A stretch of DNA of 64,000 nt from Hyphomonadaceae bacterium (GTDB lineage Bacteria; Pseudomonadota; Alphaproteobacteria; Caulobacterales; Hyphomonadaceae). The translations under genes were made by a program, and so were the position numbers. Every line of letters begins with the position of its first letter. The stretch's first letter is position 1. Location of the stretch: assembly GCA_028285145.1 (NCBI GenBank), contig JANQQC010000010.1, positions 124,001-188,000 on the forward strand. The letters are read 5' to 3'. The notes beneath the pieces are model-generated. The model made no database searches and was not told the DNA's origin. It worked only from the letters and a program-made list of their open reading frames with translations. Positions 36,597 to 45,668 of the stretch are shown piece by piece.

Positions 36597-37571
36597 TCAG
36601 GCAAGGCCTGCCACAAGCAGGTCATGCAGATGCACGATGCCGGCAATGCGTCCCTCTTCCAGAATAAAGACCTGCGTGATCTTGCGCTGGTTCATCTCCT
36701 TCAGGAGTTCGGCGGCGAGCGTTTCAGGGGTCACCGCATAGGGCTCTCGCGTCATCACGTCATCAACGGTGTCGGGCTTTGTTCCCGCTGCCAGATGACG
36801 ACGCAAATCACCATCGGTGACCATGCCGGCAAGCAGGCCATGCTGGCCGAAAACGCCAACACAACCGAGGCCCTTGGCTGAGAGCTCAGTAAGCCCATCG
36901 GCCAGCGATGTTCCCATCGGAACAGCGGGAATAGCTTCTCCTGTCTTCATAAGATCCCGGGCACGCTTGAGCATCGCGCCCAGCTTTCCACCCGGATGGT
37001 AGACTTTGAAATCGTCAGCCTTGAACCCTCGACGCTCCAGCAAGGCGACGGCCAAAGCATCTCCGAGCGCCATGGACAGCGTGGTCGATGTGGTCGGAGC
37101 TTTTGTCTCCCCGCAGGCCTCCGGCGCATCAGGCAGGAGCAACAAAACGTCGGCCGCCCGGCCAAGCGCGCTGTCCGCACCCGCCGTGATCGCAATCAGC
37201 GGCACGTCAAACCGCCGCGTGAAGGCGATCACATCGCTTAGTTCTGCACTCGCCCCCGATTTGGAAAGCATGATCACAACATCCCGGCGCGAGATCATGC
37301 CGAGGTCGCCATGGCTGGCTTCGTTGGAGTGAACAAATTGTGCGGGCGCGCCGGTAGAGGCAAAGGTTGCCGCCATCTTCCGCGCCACATGACCGGATTT
37401 GCCAATGCCGGCGCAGACGATCCGGCCTTCGCAGCCCATTAGGGTTTCAATCGCCTGAGCAAAAGGATCTCCGAGACTGGCGGCCAGGTCAGACAGCGCT
37501 GCCGCCTCGGTCTCCAGAACGCGGCGGCCGATCGCAACATCGCGCGACAGGTCTGACGATACGTCGGTCAT
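36597..37571 (-). CDS. kdsD: Arabinose-5-phosphate isomerase
   Basis: A 324-residue KdsD/KpsF protein. A SIS domain (residues 30-170) contains CAGIGKSGHVARKMAATFAS and HSNEASHGDLGMI, and two CBS domains fill the C-terminal third (DVMTREPYAVTPETLAAELL). It makes arabinose-5-phosphate from ribulose-5-phosphate for KdsA. The ATG at 37571 is preferred over a TTG 18 bp upstream inside kdsA. It follows kdsA by 4 bp. Confidence 0.94.
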   Translation of the reverse strand: MTDVSSDLSRDVAIGRRVLETEAAALSDLAASLGDPFAQAIETLMGCEGRIVCAGIGKSGHVARKMAATFASTGAPAQFVHSNEASHGDLGMISRRDVVIMLSKSGASAELSDVIAFTRRFDVPLIAITAGADSALGRAADVLLLLPDAPEACGETKAPTTSTTLSMALGDALAVALLERRGFKADDFKVYHPGGKLGAMLKRARDLMKTGEAIPAVPMGTSLADGLTELSAKGLGCVGVFGQHGLLAGMVTDGDLRRHLAAGTKPDTVDDVMTREPYAVTPETLAAELLKEMNQRKITQVFILEEGRIAGIVHLHDLLVAGLA

Positions 37572-37575
37572 GACG

Positions 37576-38454
37576 CTAGCTGAGCTCAACCAGATCTCTG
37601 GACTTCACCAGAGTATCAATCGCCATGATATCGCTCATCAATCCTTCCAACCTGTCCAGTGGCACCTGGTTGGGCCCGTCCGACAGCGCTTCGGCTGGAT
37701 TGTCATGCGTTTCCATGAAGACCCCCGACACGCCGACCGCGGCCGCTGCGCGGGCAAGCACCGGAACGAATTCGCGCTGTCCGCCAGAGGTTCCACCCTG
37801 CCCCCCCGGCTGTTGCACCGAATGGGTGGCATCAAAGACAACGGGCGCGCCTGTTGACGCCATTGTCGGTAATCCCCGGAAATCCGTTACCAGCGTGTTG
37901 TAGCCAAAACTCGCGCCGCGCTCTGTCACCAGCACGTCTCGCGCTCCGGCGGAGACGAGTTTGTCGACAACATTCTGCATGTCCCAGGGAGCGAGGAACT
38001 GCCCCTTCTTTACCTTCACGACCTTGCCTGTCTCGGCGGCTGCGACCAGCAGGTCCGTTTGCCGGCAGAGGAAGGCCGGTATCTGAAGGACATCAACGGC
38101 TTCGGCAGCGATTGCGCACTGCTCTGCAGTGTGCACGTCAGTAACAACAGGAAGCCCAGTGGTTTCCCGGATTTCGGCAAAGATATCGAGCGCCTGAGCC
38201 AATCCAAGACCACGCGCGGAGCTGATCGAGGTTCGGTTCGCCTTGTCAAAGGATGACTTGTAAACTACTGACACACTGAGTTTTTCTGCAATCTCCTTAA
38301 CCGCAGACGACATATCTAGCGCGTGCTGACGGCTCTCCATGGCGCAGGGCCCCAGAAAGAACGCGACCGGCAGGTCTGGTCCGAATTTCACTGTACCGGA
38401 AGGGGATGGAATCTCCACTACAGGATTGGGCGTAAGTTGCGCTGAATCTGCCAT
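37576..38454 (-). CDS. kdsA: Kdo-8-phosphate synthase
   Basis: A 292-residue class I DAHP/KDO8P synthase-family barrel: FFLGPCAMESRQHALDM, VYKSSFDKANRTSISS, DVHTAEQ and FDATHSVQQPGGQGG. It condenses phosphoenolpyruvate with arabinose-5-phosphate. GGAG lies 7 bp before the ATG. It is the first gene of kdsA-kdsD-kdsB-phosphatase. A Cys in the FLCRQTDLL segment is normal in this family. Confidence 0.95.
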   Translation of the reverse strand: MADSAQLTPNPVVEIPSPSGTVKFGPDLPVAFFLGPCAMESRQHALDMSSAVKEIAEKLSVSVVYKSSFDKANRTSISSARGLGLAQALDIFAEIRETTGLPVVTDVHTAEQCAIAAEAVDVLQIPAFLCRQTDLLVAAAETGKVVKVKKGQFLAPWDMQNVVDKLVSAGARDVLVTERGASFGYNTLVTDFRGLPTMASTGAPVVFDATHSVQQPGGQGGTSGGQREFVPVLARAAAAVGVSGVFMETHDNPAEALSDGPNQVPLDRLEGLMSDIMAIDTLVKSRDLVELS

Positions 38455-38542
38455 GAGTTTACTCCGAAGCCGGGATGGCCGGCGAATTGCATGTTCTCAT
38501 ACCACACTATGTAGGCACGTCAGCAATGAGGGTGAGACCGCA

Positions 38543-38578
38543 ATGTTTTTTGGTGGTTGGTTTAACGGACTGGATTAG
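38543..38578 (+). CDS. Possible 11-residue leader peptide
   Basis: A tiny frame, [11 protein letters not shown], preceded by GAGGGTGAG at good Shine-Dalgarno spacing, ends 35 bp before the UDP-glucuronate decarboxylase-like gene. It is aromatic- and Gly-rich. It could be a regulatory upstream frame or chance; there is no terminator/antiterminator pair to support attenuation. Confidence 0.2.
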   Translation: MFFGGWFNGLD

Positions 38579-38613
38579 TCGGGACGTCTGGTCGGCTCGC
38601 GAAGGACTTGGAC

Positions 38614-39573
38614 ATGGATTTATCGATTGAACGGCAGGTGCTGGTAACCGGCGGTGCCGGCTTTCTCGGCTCCCATCTGTGTGAGCGGCTGATCGAACAG
38701 GGCAAAGATGTGGTCTGCGTGGACAATTTTTTCACGGGCACGCGCCGCAACGTACAGCATCTTCTGGATCATCCTCGGTTCGAGCTGATTCGTCACGACG
38801 TGACGTTCCCGCTCTATATCGAGGTCGACGCCATCTACAATCTCGCCTGCCCAGCCTCCCCGGTTCATTACCAACACGATCCCGTGCAGACCACGAAGAC
38901 AAGCGTTCACGGCGCAATCAATGTCCTTGGACTGGCAAAGCGGACCCGGGCGAAGATCTTCCAAGCGTCGACATCGGAGGTTTATGGCGACCCGTCGGTC
39001 CACCCGCAGCCCGAAGAGTATTGGGGCAATGTGAACCCGATCGGCCCCCGCAGCTGCTACGATGAAGGCAAGCGCTGTGCGGAGACACTCTTCTTCGACT
39101 ATCACCGCCAGCATGGCCTCGATATTAAGGTCGCCCGCATCTTCAACACCTATGGGCCCCGCATGCACCCGCAAGATGGACGCGTCGTCTCCAACTTCAT
39201 CGTGCAGGCCCTGCGCGGCGAAGACATCACGATCTTCGGCGACGGTCAGCAAACGCGGTCGTTCTGCTATGTCGACGATCTCATCGAAGGTTTCCTCCGC
39301 CTCATGGATACGTCTGACGACGTCACGGGCCCAATCAATATCGGCAATCCCAATGAGTTCACCATTCGCGAGCTCGCCGAGACAGTAATCGAGCTTGTTG
39401 GATCCAAATCGGAGCTGGTGAACATGCCGCTACCGGCAGACGACCCAAAACAGAGACAGCCAGACATCAACAAGGCAAAAGAGATTCTGGATTGGTCGCC
39501 AAAAGTTCAGCTACGCGAAGGCTTAACCAAAACCATTGCTTACTTTGACGAGTTGCTAGCTCAAGCTGGTTAG
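38614..39573 (+). CDS. UDP-glucuronic acid decarboxylase (UDP-xylose synthase-like)
   Basis: A 319-residue extended SDR enzyme. [15 protein letters not shown] binds NAD near residue 12; [18 protein letters not shown] and SSEVYGDP-type [14 protein letters not shown] are UXS hallmarks; the catalytic Tyr-x3-Lys is in [11 protein letters not shown]; and [17 protein letters not shown] follows. It converts UDP-glucuronate to UDP-xylose (or the 4-keto intermediate), a donor for surface glycans. GAAGGA lies 8 bp before the ATG at 38614. It begins the glycan locus and is convergent with the AGE-family gene (2-bp gap). Confidence 0.93.
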   Translation: MDLSIERQVLVTGGAGFLGSHLCERLIEQGKDVVCVDNFFTGTRRNVQHLLDHPRFELIRHDVTFPLYIEVDAIYNLACPASPVHYQHDPVQTTKTSVHGAINVLGLAKRTRAKIFQASTSEVYGDPSVHPQPEEYWGNVNPIGPRSCYDEGKRCAETLFFDYHRQHGLDIKVARIFNTYGPRMHPQDGRVVSNFIVQALRGEDITIFGDGQQTRSFCYVDDLIEGFLRLMDTSDDVTGPINIGNPNEFTIRELAETVIELVGSKSELVNMPLPADDPKQRQPDINKAKEILDWSPKVQLREGLTKTIAYFDELLAQAG

Positions 39574-39575
39574 TC

Positions 39576-40757
39576 CTAGGCAGAAATCGCAGCAGGTTCC
39601 GACACTACCTGTAATGCTTCGTGGACTTCAGCCGCACAACACATCAGGTGATACAGAGAACTCGCGGGGATCGGGCCTGGCAGCGCTCCGCCCTGCTCAT
39701 CATACCGATCGCGCCATGCCCCTTCGACATCAACATTTAGATATGTGCTCTGAAGCTGCGCCAGCACATTCGCAGCAAGCCCGTAGGCATGTCGATCCCC
39801 TCGCCGTCCCATAGAGATGGCGGCCTTCACAAACTCAGTTTGCGGCCACAATCGACGCCTCGACCACAAGGGCGAGCCATCGTCAGAGATTCGATCAACC
39901 AGTAGTCCGCTTTCAGCATCGCGGCCGACGGCAAGGGCGCGATCATAGAGGCGGCGAGAAACCACGTACTGAGGATCACCGGTTAATGTGCCATACTTTT
40001 CAAGCAACCAGGCCCATTCCATCAGGTGCCCAGGCTCTACAATATGGCCGTCCACCGGGTCTCGCGACCAGTCATCGGTGAAAAACTCATAGAGGTTGCC
40101 GGAAACAGGATCGAAAAAGACCGTCTCGAACAGCGCGCGCATCTCCGATGCTCGCTTCAAAAAGCGTTCCTCTCCAGTCGCTTCCGCCAGAGCAAGAAAA
40201 GCTTCAAAGAGATGCATGTGAGGATTCTGCCGACGTGGCGTCGCAGCGGGTAAACTCTCCACCCATCCACCGTTCTCAGCTTTCATTCGCCGGTCGAGAT
40301 AAGCAATCACCTCATCAGCGCGTTCAATCGCAGCCTCATCACCGAATGCGCGCCGCCGCCACGCCAGCGCGAGCAGGAGAAAAGCGTGCGTATACAGGTC
40401 TCTGGTCGGATCCGCGACACGCCCGTCCGACGTCAGCGCGTTGACGACTCCGTCAAATGCACCGGCCTCATCATGCATTGCGGCCAAACGGAAAAGTTCG
40501 TCCGTTGAGCGATCACAAATACCACGGACATTATCCAGCCAGCCAAGTTCATATGCCTGCGCAAAAACGTAGATTTGACGGGACTGAACCCGCACCCGGC
40601 GATGGGCTTCCCCATCGGGACGACCGCATGGCTCCAGACGTTCATGAAACACGCCCATCTCATCGACACCCACCTCCATCCATAGAGGCAATGCCTTGTT
40701 TTTAAACCAGTTAATAAACTCCGACGCCTCGGCGAGAAATTCACTCGGTCCACTCAT
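39576..40757 (-). CDS. AGE-family sugar isomerase/epimerase
   Basis: A 393-residue (alpha/alpha)6-barrel protein of the N-acylglucosamine 2-epimerase / mannose isomerase family: RVRVQSRQIYVFAQAYELGW, DLYTHAFLLLALAW, NPHMHLFEAFLALAEATGEE, and EPGHLMEWAWLLEKY, which carry the active-site His and Arg/Glu residues. It lies in the same orientation as the GDP-mannose pyrophosphorylase, 189 bp downstream of it, so mannose-6-phosphate isomerase activity is plausible; 2-epimerase activity is the alternative. The ATG at 40757 is preferred over a GTG 12 bp upstream. Confidence 0.85.
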   Translation of the reverse strand: MSGPSEFLAEASEFINWFKNKALPLWMEVGVDEMGVFHERLEPCGRPDGEAHRRVRVQSRQIYVFAQAYELGWLDNVRGICDRSTDELFRLAAMHDEAGAFDGVVNALTSDGRVADPTRDLYTHAFLLLALAWRRRAFGDEAAIERADEVIAYLDRRMKAENGGWVESLPAATPRRQNPHMHLFEAFLALAEATGEERFLKRASEMRALFETVFFDPVSGNLYEFFTDDWSRDPVDGHIVEPGHLMEWAWLLEKYGTLTGDPQYVVSRRLYDRALAVGRDAESGLLVDRISDDGSPLWSRRRLWPQTEFVKAAISMGRRGDRHAYGLAANVLAQLQSTYLNVDVEGAWRDRYDEQGGALPGPIPASSLYHLMCCAAEVHEALQVVSEPAAISA

Positions 40758-40946
40758 GCGTGTCCGCACCCTCTACTGACACCCCGACGCCAAACTACAC
40801 AGCTGAAACGCTTCTGCAAGCCAAGGCTCACATTCGCGTTACCTGCTTGCGGGCGTTTCCATTGTCTAATTCTACACTGAAGCCAACCAGTTTTCTTCGC
40901 CTCAAGGGTGAATTCTTGTCAATCACGATGACAGCTTCCCGACTTT

Positions 40947-42035
40947 TTAGAGTAGATCTGGCCGGCCCGACTGTTTCAGAGTATCAACAACAGCTTTCAC
41001 CTGCTGGGCGTAGTCCTTGTGCACAACCAGAACGGCATCGCCAGTTGCGACTACGACGACGTCAGTTAGCCCAACTGCCGCGACAAACGGACCGTCACTG
41101 CGCACCATTCCGCCATGACATGCCAACCTCACCACGTCACCACGCGCAAGCGCCTCGTCGTTGCCAGCATCATTCAAAAGGTCGGTCAGCGCCGCCCATG
41201 ATCCAATGTCATCCCAACCTGCCTGTACGGGAGCAACCACCGTTGCACGACTGGTTCGTTCCATGATTTCAACGTCGACAGACTCAGATCGGCAGGTGCC
41301 GAAAACCTCTGAATCCAAATGAAGTTCGATTCCTTTTCGAACGGCCTTTGCGAAAGCCGCCCGCACATCACGGAGAATGTCGGGACCAAGCGTTTCAAAC
41401 TCGCGAACCATTGCATCGGCGCGAAATAGGAAAATCCCAGCATTCCAGTGATAATTGCCTGCGGCCAGATAGGCCTCGGCCGTCGTCTGGTCTGGTTTCT
41501 CCCTGAAAGAATCCACGCGGTAGAGATCCTCACCGATCCGCTCACCGCTTTGAATGTAGCCATAGCCGGTTTCCGGTCCTGCAGGTTCTATTCCCAACGT
41601 CACGAGGTCGCCGGCTTCGGCCGCGACCAAGCCTTTAGAAACTCCCGCCCAGAAGCCATCAGGCGCGGACATGAAGTGATCAGAGGGCAAAAGGAGAACC
41701 AGACCGTCCTTGTCCTCCGAAAGGATGTGTTCAGCGGCTGTTGCCGCCACCGCAGCCGTGTTGCGTCCTGCCGGCTCTACGATAATAGCCAGTGGAGCCG
41801 AGGCAGCGGCTTCGGCTTGCTCTACTGCGACTGACTCTTGCCCTGAACCGCAAATCAACGTCGGAGCAGCGACAGGCATTGAAGCAGGTGCTTCCACCAT
41901 CCGAGCAATGGTCGTCGCCAAAAGCGTCCGGTCATCAACAAGAGACAGATACTGCTTTGGCTTGGACGTCCGGGAGAGCGGCCACATCCGCGTGCCGGAC
42001 CCGCCGCACATGATCACTGGGTAGATCTTCGCCAT
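40947..42035 (-). CDS. manC: Mannose-1-phosphate guanylyltransferase
   Basis: A 362-residue GDP-mannose pyrophosphorylase: VIMCGGSGTRMWPLSRTSKP at the N-terminus (GTP and Mg site), LLLPSDHFM, SFREKPDQTTAEAYLAAG and NYHWNAGIFLFRAD. The C-terminal left-handed helix region is short, and there is no fused cupin phosphomannose isomerase domain, unlike long ManC proteins. It makes GDP-mannose for glycan synthesis and, by further steps, possibly GDP-fucose for the GT10-like domain at 53.6 kb, though gmd/fcl are not in this window. Confidence 0.92.
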   Translation of the reverse strand: MAKIYPVIMCGGSGTRMWPLSRTSKPKQYLSLVDDRTLLATTIARMVEAPASMPVAAPTLICGSGQESVAVEQAEAAASAPLAIIVEPAGRNTAAVAATAAEHILSEDKDGLVLLLPSDHFMSAPDGFWAGVSKGLVAAEAGDLVTLGIEPAGPETGYGYIQSGERIGEDLYRVDSFREKPDQTTAEAYLAAGNYHWNAGIFLFRADAMVREFETLGPDILRDVRAAFAKAVRKGIELHLDSEVFGTCRSESVDVEIMERTSRATVVAPVQAGWDDIGSWAALTDLLNDAGNDEALARGDVVRLACHGGMVRSDGPFVAAVGLTDVVVVATGDAVLVVHKDYAQQVKAVVDTLKQSGRPDLL

Positions 42036-42202
42036 GAATAACCTGCGCGCTCCAGTGGCTGCCGACCGCCGTACCTAGTCGAGATTTCCCAGCAACAAAA
42101 GACAAGGTGCACGGCTTCTTCATTGCACGTGACAAATGAGGCCTGTCGTTTGTCGCCCATTCGGCTATTTATCCGCCTCGATAGCAACAAGGCCTGTCAT
42201 CC

Positions 42203-42775
42203 ATGTTCAAGTCTCTTCCGATCGACGGGCTCGTCCTGATCAGCCTAAAGCGTTTCGAGGACGGGCGCGGCTTCTTTCGGGAAACCTACGCTGAGCAGCC
42301 TTACAAAGACGCAGGCATTGCGTGTGACTTCGTACAGGACAACCAGTCGCTGTCACACGGACGGGGTGTCGTGCGGGGCCTACATTTTCAGGGCCCGCCG
42401 GCCGCCCAAGCAAAACTCGTTCGCTGCTCCGTCGGCGCGATCTTTGACGTCGCCGTAGATATTCGTAACGGATCGCCAACTTACGGCACACATGTGGCCG
42501 TGGAACTTTCAGCTGAAAACGGGCATCAGCTTTTTGTGCCAGAAGGCTTCGCGCACGGTTTCTGCACACTCACAGAGGAGGCCCTCGTCGAATACAAGGT
42601 CTCCTCTCACTATGCGCCAGACACCGAAGGGGGCATTCGCTGGAATGACCCTGCTCTCGGCATCGATTGGCCGGTTGGAGCTGACACGGCAATTCTGTCT
42701 CAGAAGGATCGGTCTCTGGGTCGTCTTGACGCTCTCCTCACGCCCTTTGATTACCGGAATGGGGATCTGAGGTGA
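42203..42775 (+). CDS. rfbC: dTDP-4-dehydrorhamnose 3,5-epimerase
   Basis: A 190-residue RmlC-type cupin: FEDGRGFFRETYAEQ, FVQDNQSLSHGRGVVRGLHFQ (catalytic His), FDVAVDIRNGSPTYG and FVPEGFAHGFCTLTEEA. It epimerises dTDP-4-keto-6-deoxyglucose at C3 and C5 in L-rhamnose synthesis. Length is normal. It is followed by rfbD, but rfbA and rfbB are absent from the window. Confidence 0.95.
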   Translation: MFKSLPIDGLVLISLKRFEDGRGFFRETYAEQPYKDAGIACDFVQDNQSLSHGRGVVRGLHFQGPPAAQAKLVRCSVGAIFDVAVDIRNGSPTYGTHVAVELSAENGHQLFVPEGFAHGFCTLTEEALVEYKVSSHYAPDTEGGIRWNDPALGIDWPVGADTAILSQKDRSLGRLDALLTPFDYRNGDLR

Positions 42776-42835
42776 CTGGCATTCGAGACTTGAAGCTGCA
42801 CGACATGCTGCAAGTCAAAGATGGGGAGGTGCGTT

Positions 42836-43741
42836 TTGACCACTAGTCCTCGCCTACTGGTAGTTGGAAAAACCGGTCAGGTGGCGAGCGCGCTCGCGTA
42901 TCGCCTGGCTGATGATACCTTCTTTAAATCGGCACTTTTCGGACGACCGGACCTCGACCTGGCTAATACCGAGACGATCAAACCGTTTCTCGACGCTCAG
43001 ATGCCGGACGCGATTTTGAATGCCGCCGCTTACACGGATGTCGATGGCGCTGAAACAAATGAGGACGAGGCCAACGCGATCAATCACGCTGGCCCGGCAA
43101 AGATCGCCGAATGGTGCAACGAGACCGGTGCCCCATTTCTGCATCTATCTACGGACTGCGTCTTCGACGGCAGTAAAGATGGCGGTTACTTAGAAACTGA
43201 TGCACCCAATCCTGTCAGCGTTTATGGAAGGACGAAAGCGGACGGTGAAACGGCTGTTGCGTCAGCGGCACCCAAGCACCTCATCGTTCGCGTGAGTTGG
43301 GTACACAGCCAGTTCGGAAAGAGTTTCCCACGGACAATGCTGAACCTTGCAAAGACGCGCGACACGGTATCGGTCGTTTGCGATCAGTTCGGTCGCCCAA
43401 CTCACGCTTTGGATCTGGCCAGCGGACTCATTACCATGGCACAGACCTGCCTTGAACCGACATTCAGCGATTGGGGCACATACCACCTCGCAGGACAGGG
43501 ACACGTCGACCGTGCGTCCATGGCCGAGGCGGTCTTCGAGGACAGTGCGTTGTTTTCAGGTCCAACAGCTAGCGTGGAACATGTTTCGTCACAGGCTTTC
43601 GGCGCACCTGCCCAACGTCCCCTGAACTCCAAGCTTGATTCGCCTAGGGCTGCGGCGGTCTTCGGCCTTCGGTTACCGGACTGGCGTAACAGCCTGACAG
43701 ACAGCGTTCGTGCCATAACTCAGGAAACAGACGTTGTTTAG
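42836..43741 (+). CDS. rfbD: dTDP-4-dehydrorhamnose reductase
   Basis: A 301-residue RmlD-type SDR: RLLVVGKTGQVASALAYRL binds NAD(P)H; NAAAYTDVDGAE and STDCVFDGSKDGGY follow; and the catalytic motif is VYGRTKADGE (Tyr-x3-Lys). It completes dTDP-L-rhamnose. The start is uncertain: GGGAGG at 42824-42829 lies 6 bp before a TTG at 42836, which fits better than the ATG at 42821 that would put this ribosome site inside the gene. Confidence 0.92.
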   Translation: MTTSPRLLVVGKTGQVASALAYRLADDTFFKSALFGRPDLDLANTETIKPFLDAQMPDAILNAAAYTDVDGAETNEDEANAINHAGPAKIAEWCNETGAPFLHLSTDCVFDGSKDGGYLETDAPNPVSVYGRTKADGETAVASAAPKHLIVRVSWVHSQFGKSFPRTMLNLAKTRDTVSVVCDQFGRPTHALDLASGLITMAQTCLEPTFSDWGTYHLAGQGHVDRASMAEAVFEDSALFSGPTASVEHVSSQAFGAPAQRPLNSKLDSPRAAAVFGLRLPDWRNSLTDSVRAITQETDVV

Positions 43742-43807
43742 TGGTCCAGCAGCAGCGGCCTTGTCAGATTGCACAACACAAACCTAAAGGTTGCAGTAGC
43801 GGTCGGT

Positions 43808-43829
43808 AAAAGAACCCGCAGGGTTTTCT
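43808..43829 (+). terminator. Weak hairpin with T-tract after rfbD
   Basis: AGAACCC-gca-GGGTTTT can form a 7-bp stem with one G-U pair and a 3-base loop, ending in TTTTCTA. It lies 66 bp after rfbD and 39 bp before the next gene. The stem is weak, so partial termination at most is suggested. Confidence 0.3.
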
Positions 43830-43867
43830 AACAGCCAATTTCATTGCGTAAGAAACACGAGGACACG

Positions 43868-45631
43868 ATGCTTTTCTTTGGAGGCCTAACGGCTGTTCTT
43901 TGCGTCTTCGCACTCGGGCTATTGTGGCCGCATCGCACAACACTAAACCTGAGTGACGCGATCTGGGGCTACTTCGTCAAAGCACTCTATCTCGCCTGGG
44001 TTTGGTTCTTGGTGTCATTTAATACCCCTGCCGGCGATTTTGCACGCTTTGTTGCAGTCGCACTGACGCTAGCTGCAATTGCCCAGTTGGTGCGTGGAGC
44101 AATCCCGGCGATTTCGTTGGCCAGCGGCTCGCTTCGGACTCAGTTGGTCCGGACAGCGCTTTGCTTGTCAGCATTTTTACTCCTGGCCTACCCGGCGATT
44201 TTCAGCTTCGGTACGATATTCAGCATCTGGGATGCTGTCGTATCCTGGAACCGCTGGGCAGACGAATTCACACGTAACGTCTATGCACCTTTGCCTGGTG
44301 CTTATCCGGTTCTCTGGCCAGCGATCTGGTCGCTGATCTACGAAGCGCAGGGAAACAGCTCGCTCTGGTACGTTCCCAAGGCAACCATTGCCATACCACT
44401 CGCTGGTCTGGCGGTACTGATCGCCGATCGAATCCGTGGCCCACAGTACATCTCAGGATCACTGTTAGCCGCCATGACCTTCCTTGGGATTACGGCGCTT
44501 TCAGATCAGGTCGTAAGCGGCTACATGGATCTGCCCTTGTCCATTATGGGTCTTGGCGCGCTGCTCCTCCTCTTCTCGGCAGTGGACGAACCAGACCAGG
44601 CACGGCGTAGCGAATTGTTTTTATTGGCGGTGATCACGTCTGCTGTAGCCATGGTGACTAAACAGGGCGGTGTGGCCTTTGCAGGCATAGTCGGCCTTGC
44701 AGCTCTATACGAGTTGCTACGCGGCCGAATGAAGTTCTCTACACTGATCCTCTACGGTGCCCTCGTTTTCTTTCCCATCGCGACTTATCTGCAGATGTAC
44801 TTTAGCGTCACCGATCTGACATTGGACAGCTTCGATCACCTCAATCAAATCTCCGACAAAGCAAGAGGCGAAAGCGGAAGGCTCTCACATGCAGCAGGCC
44901 TTCTTCAGGAAGCTTTTCCGGTCGCGGTATGGCCGCTCATCGGTTTAGGCGCAGCCCTGAACTTGATCTTTTTCAGAAGCTACAAAGGCGTTCTAGGCTT
45001 GTTATGTCTCGTGGCCGGAGGAGCGACTTTTCTGCTGTTCTCTTCTTGCTGCGCTTACAATGCCAGAAATGGCTATATCGTCGTCGCATTTGGAATAGCG
45101 AGTTCGTATGTTGGCTTCTCTAGGGCGGAAGCCTGGTTTGCAACGCGCTTGAACGCTGGCATATTTAAACAGCTTGGCAGCGTTACAATACCCGTGCGCA
45201 CACCACTTTTGATCTCCGCAGCCGCGATGATCGCTGCCCTCGCGGCCTTAACGCTACGCTGGCCTGAAGAACGCCTGACCCTTTACGACGAAGCCTACCG
45301 TCCCTCTCAATTAGGCTACGGATTCCCGAATCAATTCCTGGTCCAGAACACAGCAATTGTCGACAGAGCATCCTTGCTCGTATCAGCGTATGCCATCGCC
45401 GGCTATCTCCCGCTAACCGAAGACAAGTACTTCATGTGTCATCGTACTGACGCGGCCTGTTTTGCTCGAGTTAGACTGGCTACGGACGCCGATACGGTCG
45501 TGGTATACTCGTTGGACAATTTCGAGAATGATCAGTCACGTGAGTTCATAAAGCAGGCCGTAGCAAGCGGTCGCGCAAAAAAGTTGGCCGGTGCCGGTTA
45601 CGTGGCACTGTACGAATTCAAGGTCCAGTAA
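43868..45631 (+). CDS. Polytopic membrane protein, GT-C glycosyltransferase-like
   Basis: A 587-residue protein with 11-13 hydrophobic helices and a soluble C-terminal part of about 90 residues. The first large loop contains IWDAVVSWNRWADEFTRNVY, acidic residues placed as in GT-C enzymes that use polyprenyl-phosphate sugars, followed by PGAYPVLWPAIWSLIYEAQG. GAGGA lies 4 bp before the ATG at 43868; a TTG upstream is less likely. It faces a minus-strand GtrA/GT2 set, so it could be the transferase of a Gtr-type glycan modification module. No named family was recognised with certainty. Confidence 0.65.
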   Translation: MLFFGGLTAVLCVFALGLLWPHRTTLNLSDAIWGYFVKALYLAWVWFLVSFNTPAGDFARFVAVALTLAAIAQLVRGAIPAISLASGSLRTQLVRTALCLSAFLLLAYPAIFSFGTIFSIWDAVVSWNRWADEFTRNVYAPLPGAYPVLWPAIWSLIYEAQGNSSLWYVPKATIAIPLAGLAVLIADRIRGPQYISGSLLAAMTFLGITALSDQVVSGYMDLPLSIMGLGALLLLFSAVDEPDQARRSELFLLAVITSAVAMVTKQGGVAFAGIVGLAALYELLRGRMKFSTLILYGALVFFPIATYLQMYFSVTDLTLDSFDHLNQISDKARGESGRLSHAAGLLQEAFPVAVWPLIGLGAALNLIFFRSYKGVLGLLCLVAGGATFLLFSSCCAYNARNGYIVVAFGIASSYVGFSRAEAWFATRLNAGIFKQLGSVTIPVRTPLLISAAAMIAALAALTLRWPEERLTLYDEAYRPSQLGYGFPNQFLVQNTAIVDRASLLVSAYAIAGYLPLTEDKYFMCHRTDAACFARVRLATDADTVVVYSLDNFENDQSREFIKQAVASGRAKKLAGAGYVALYEFKVQ

Positions 45632-45668
45632 AGTCGTCGCTTTTGTGTCGCCCCTACAAGCATAAGAT

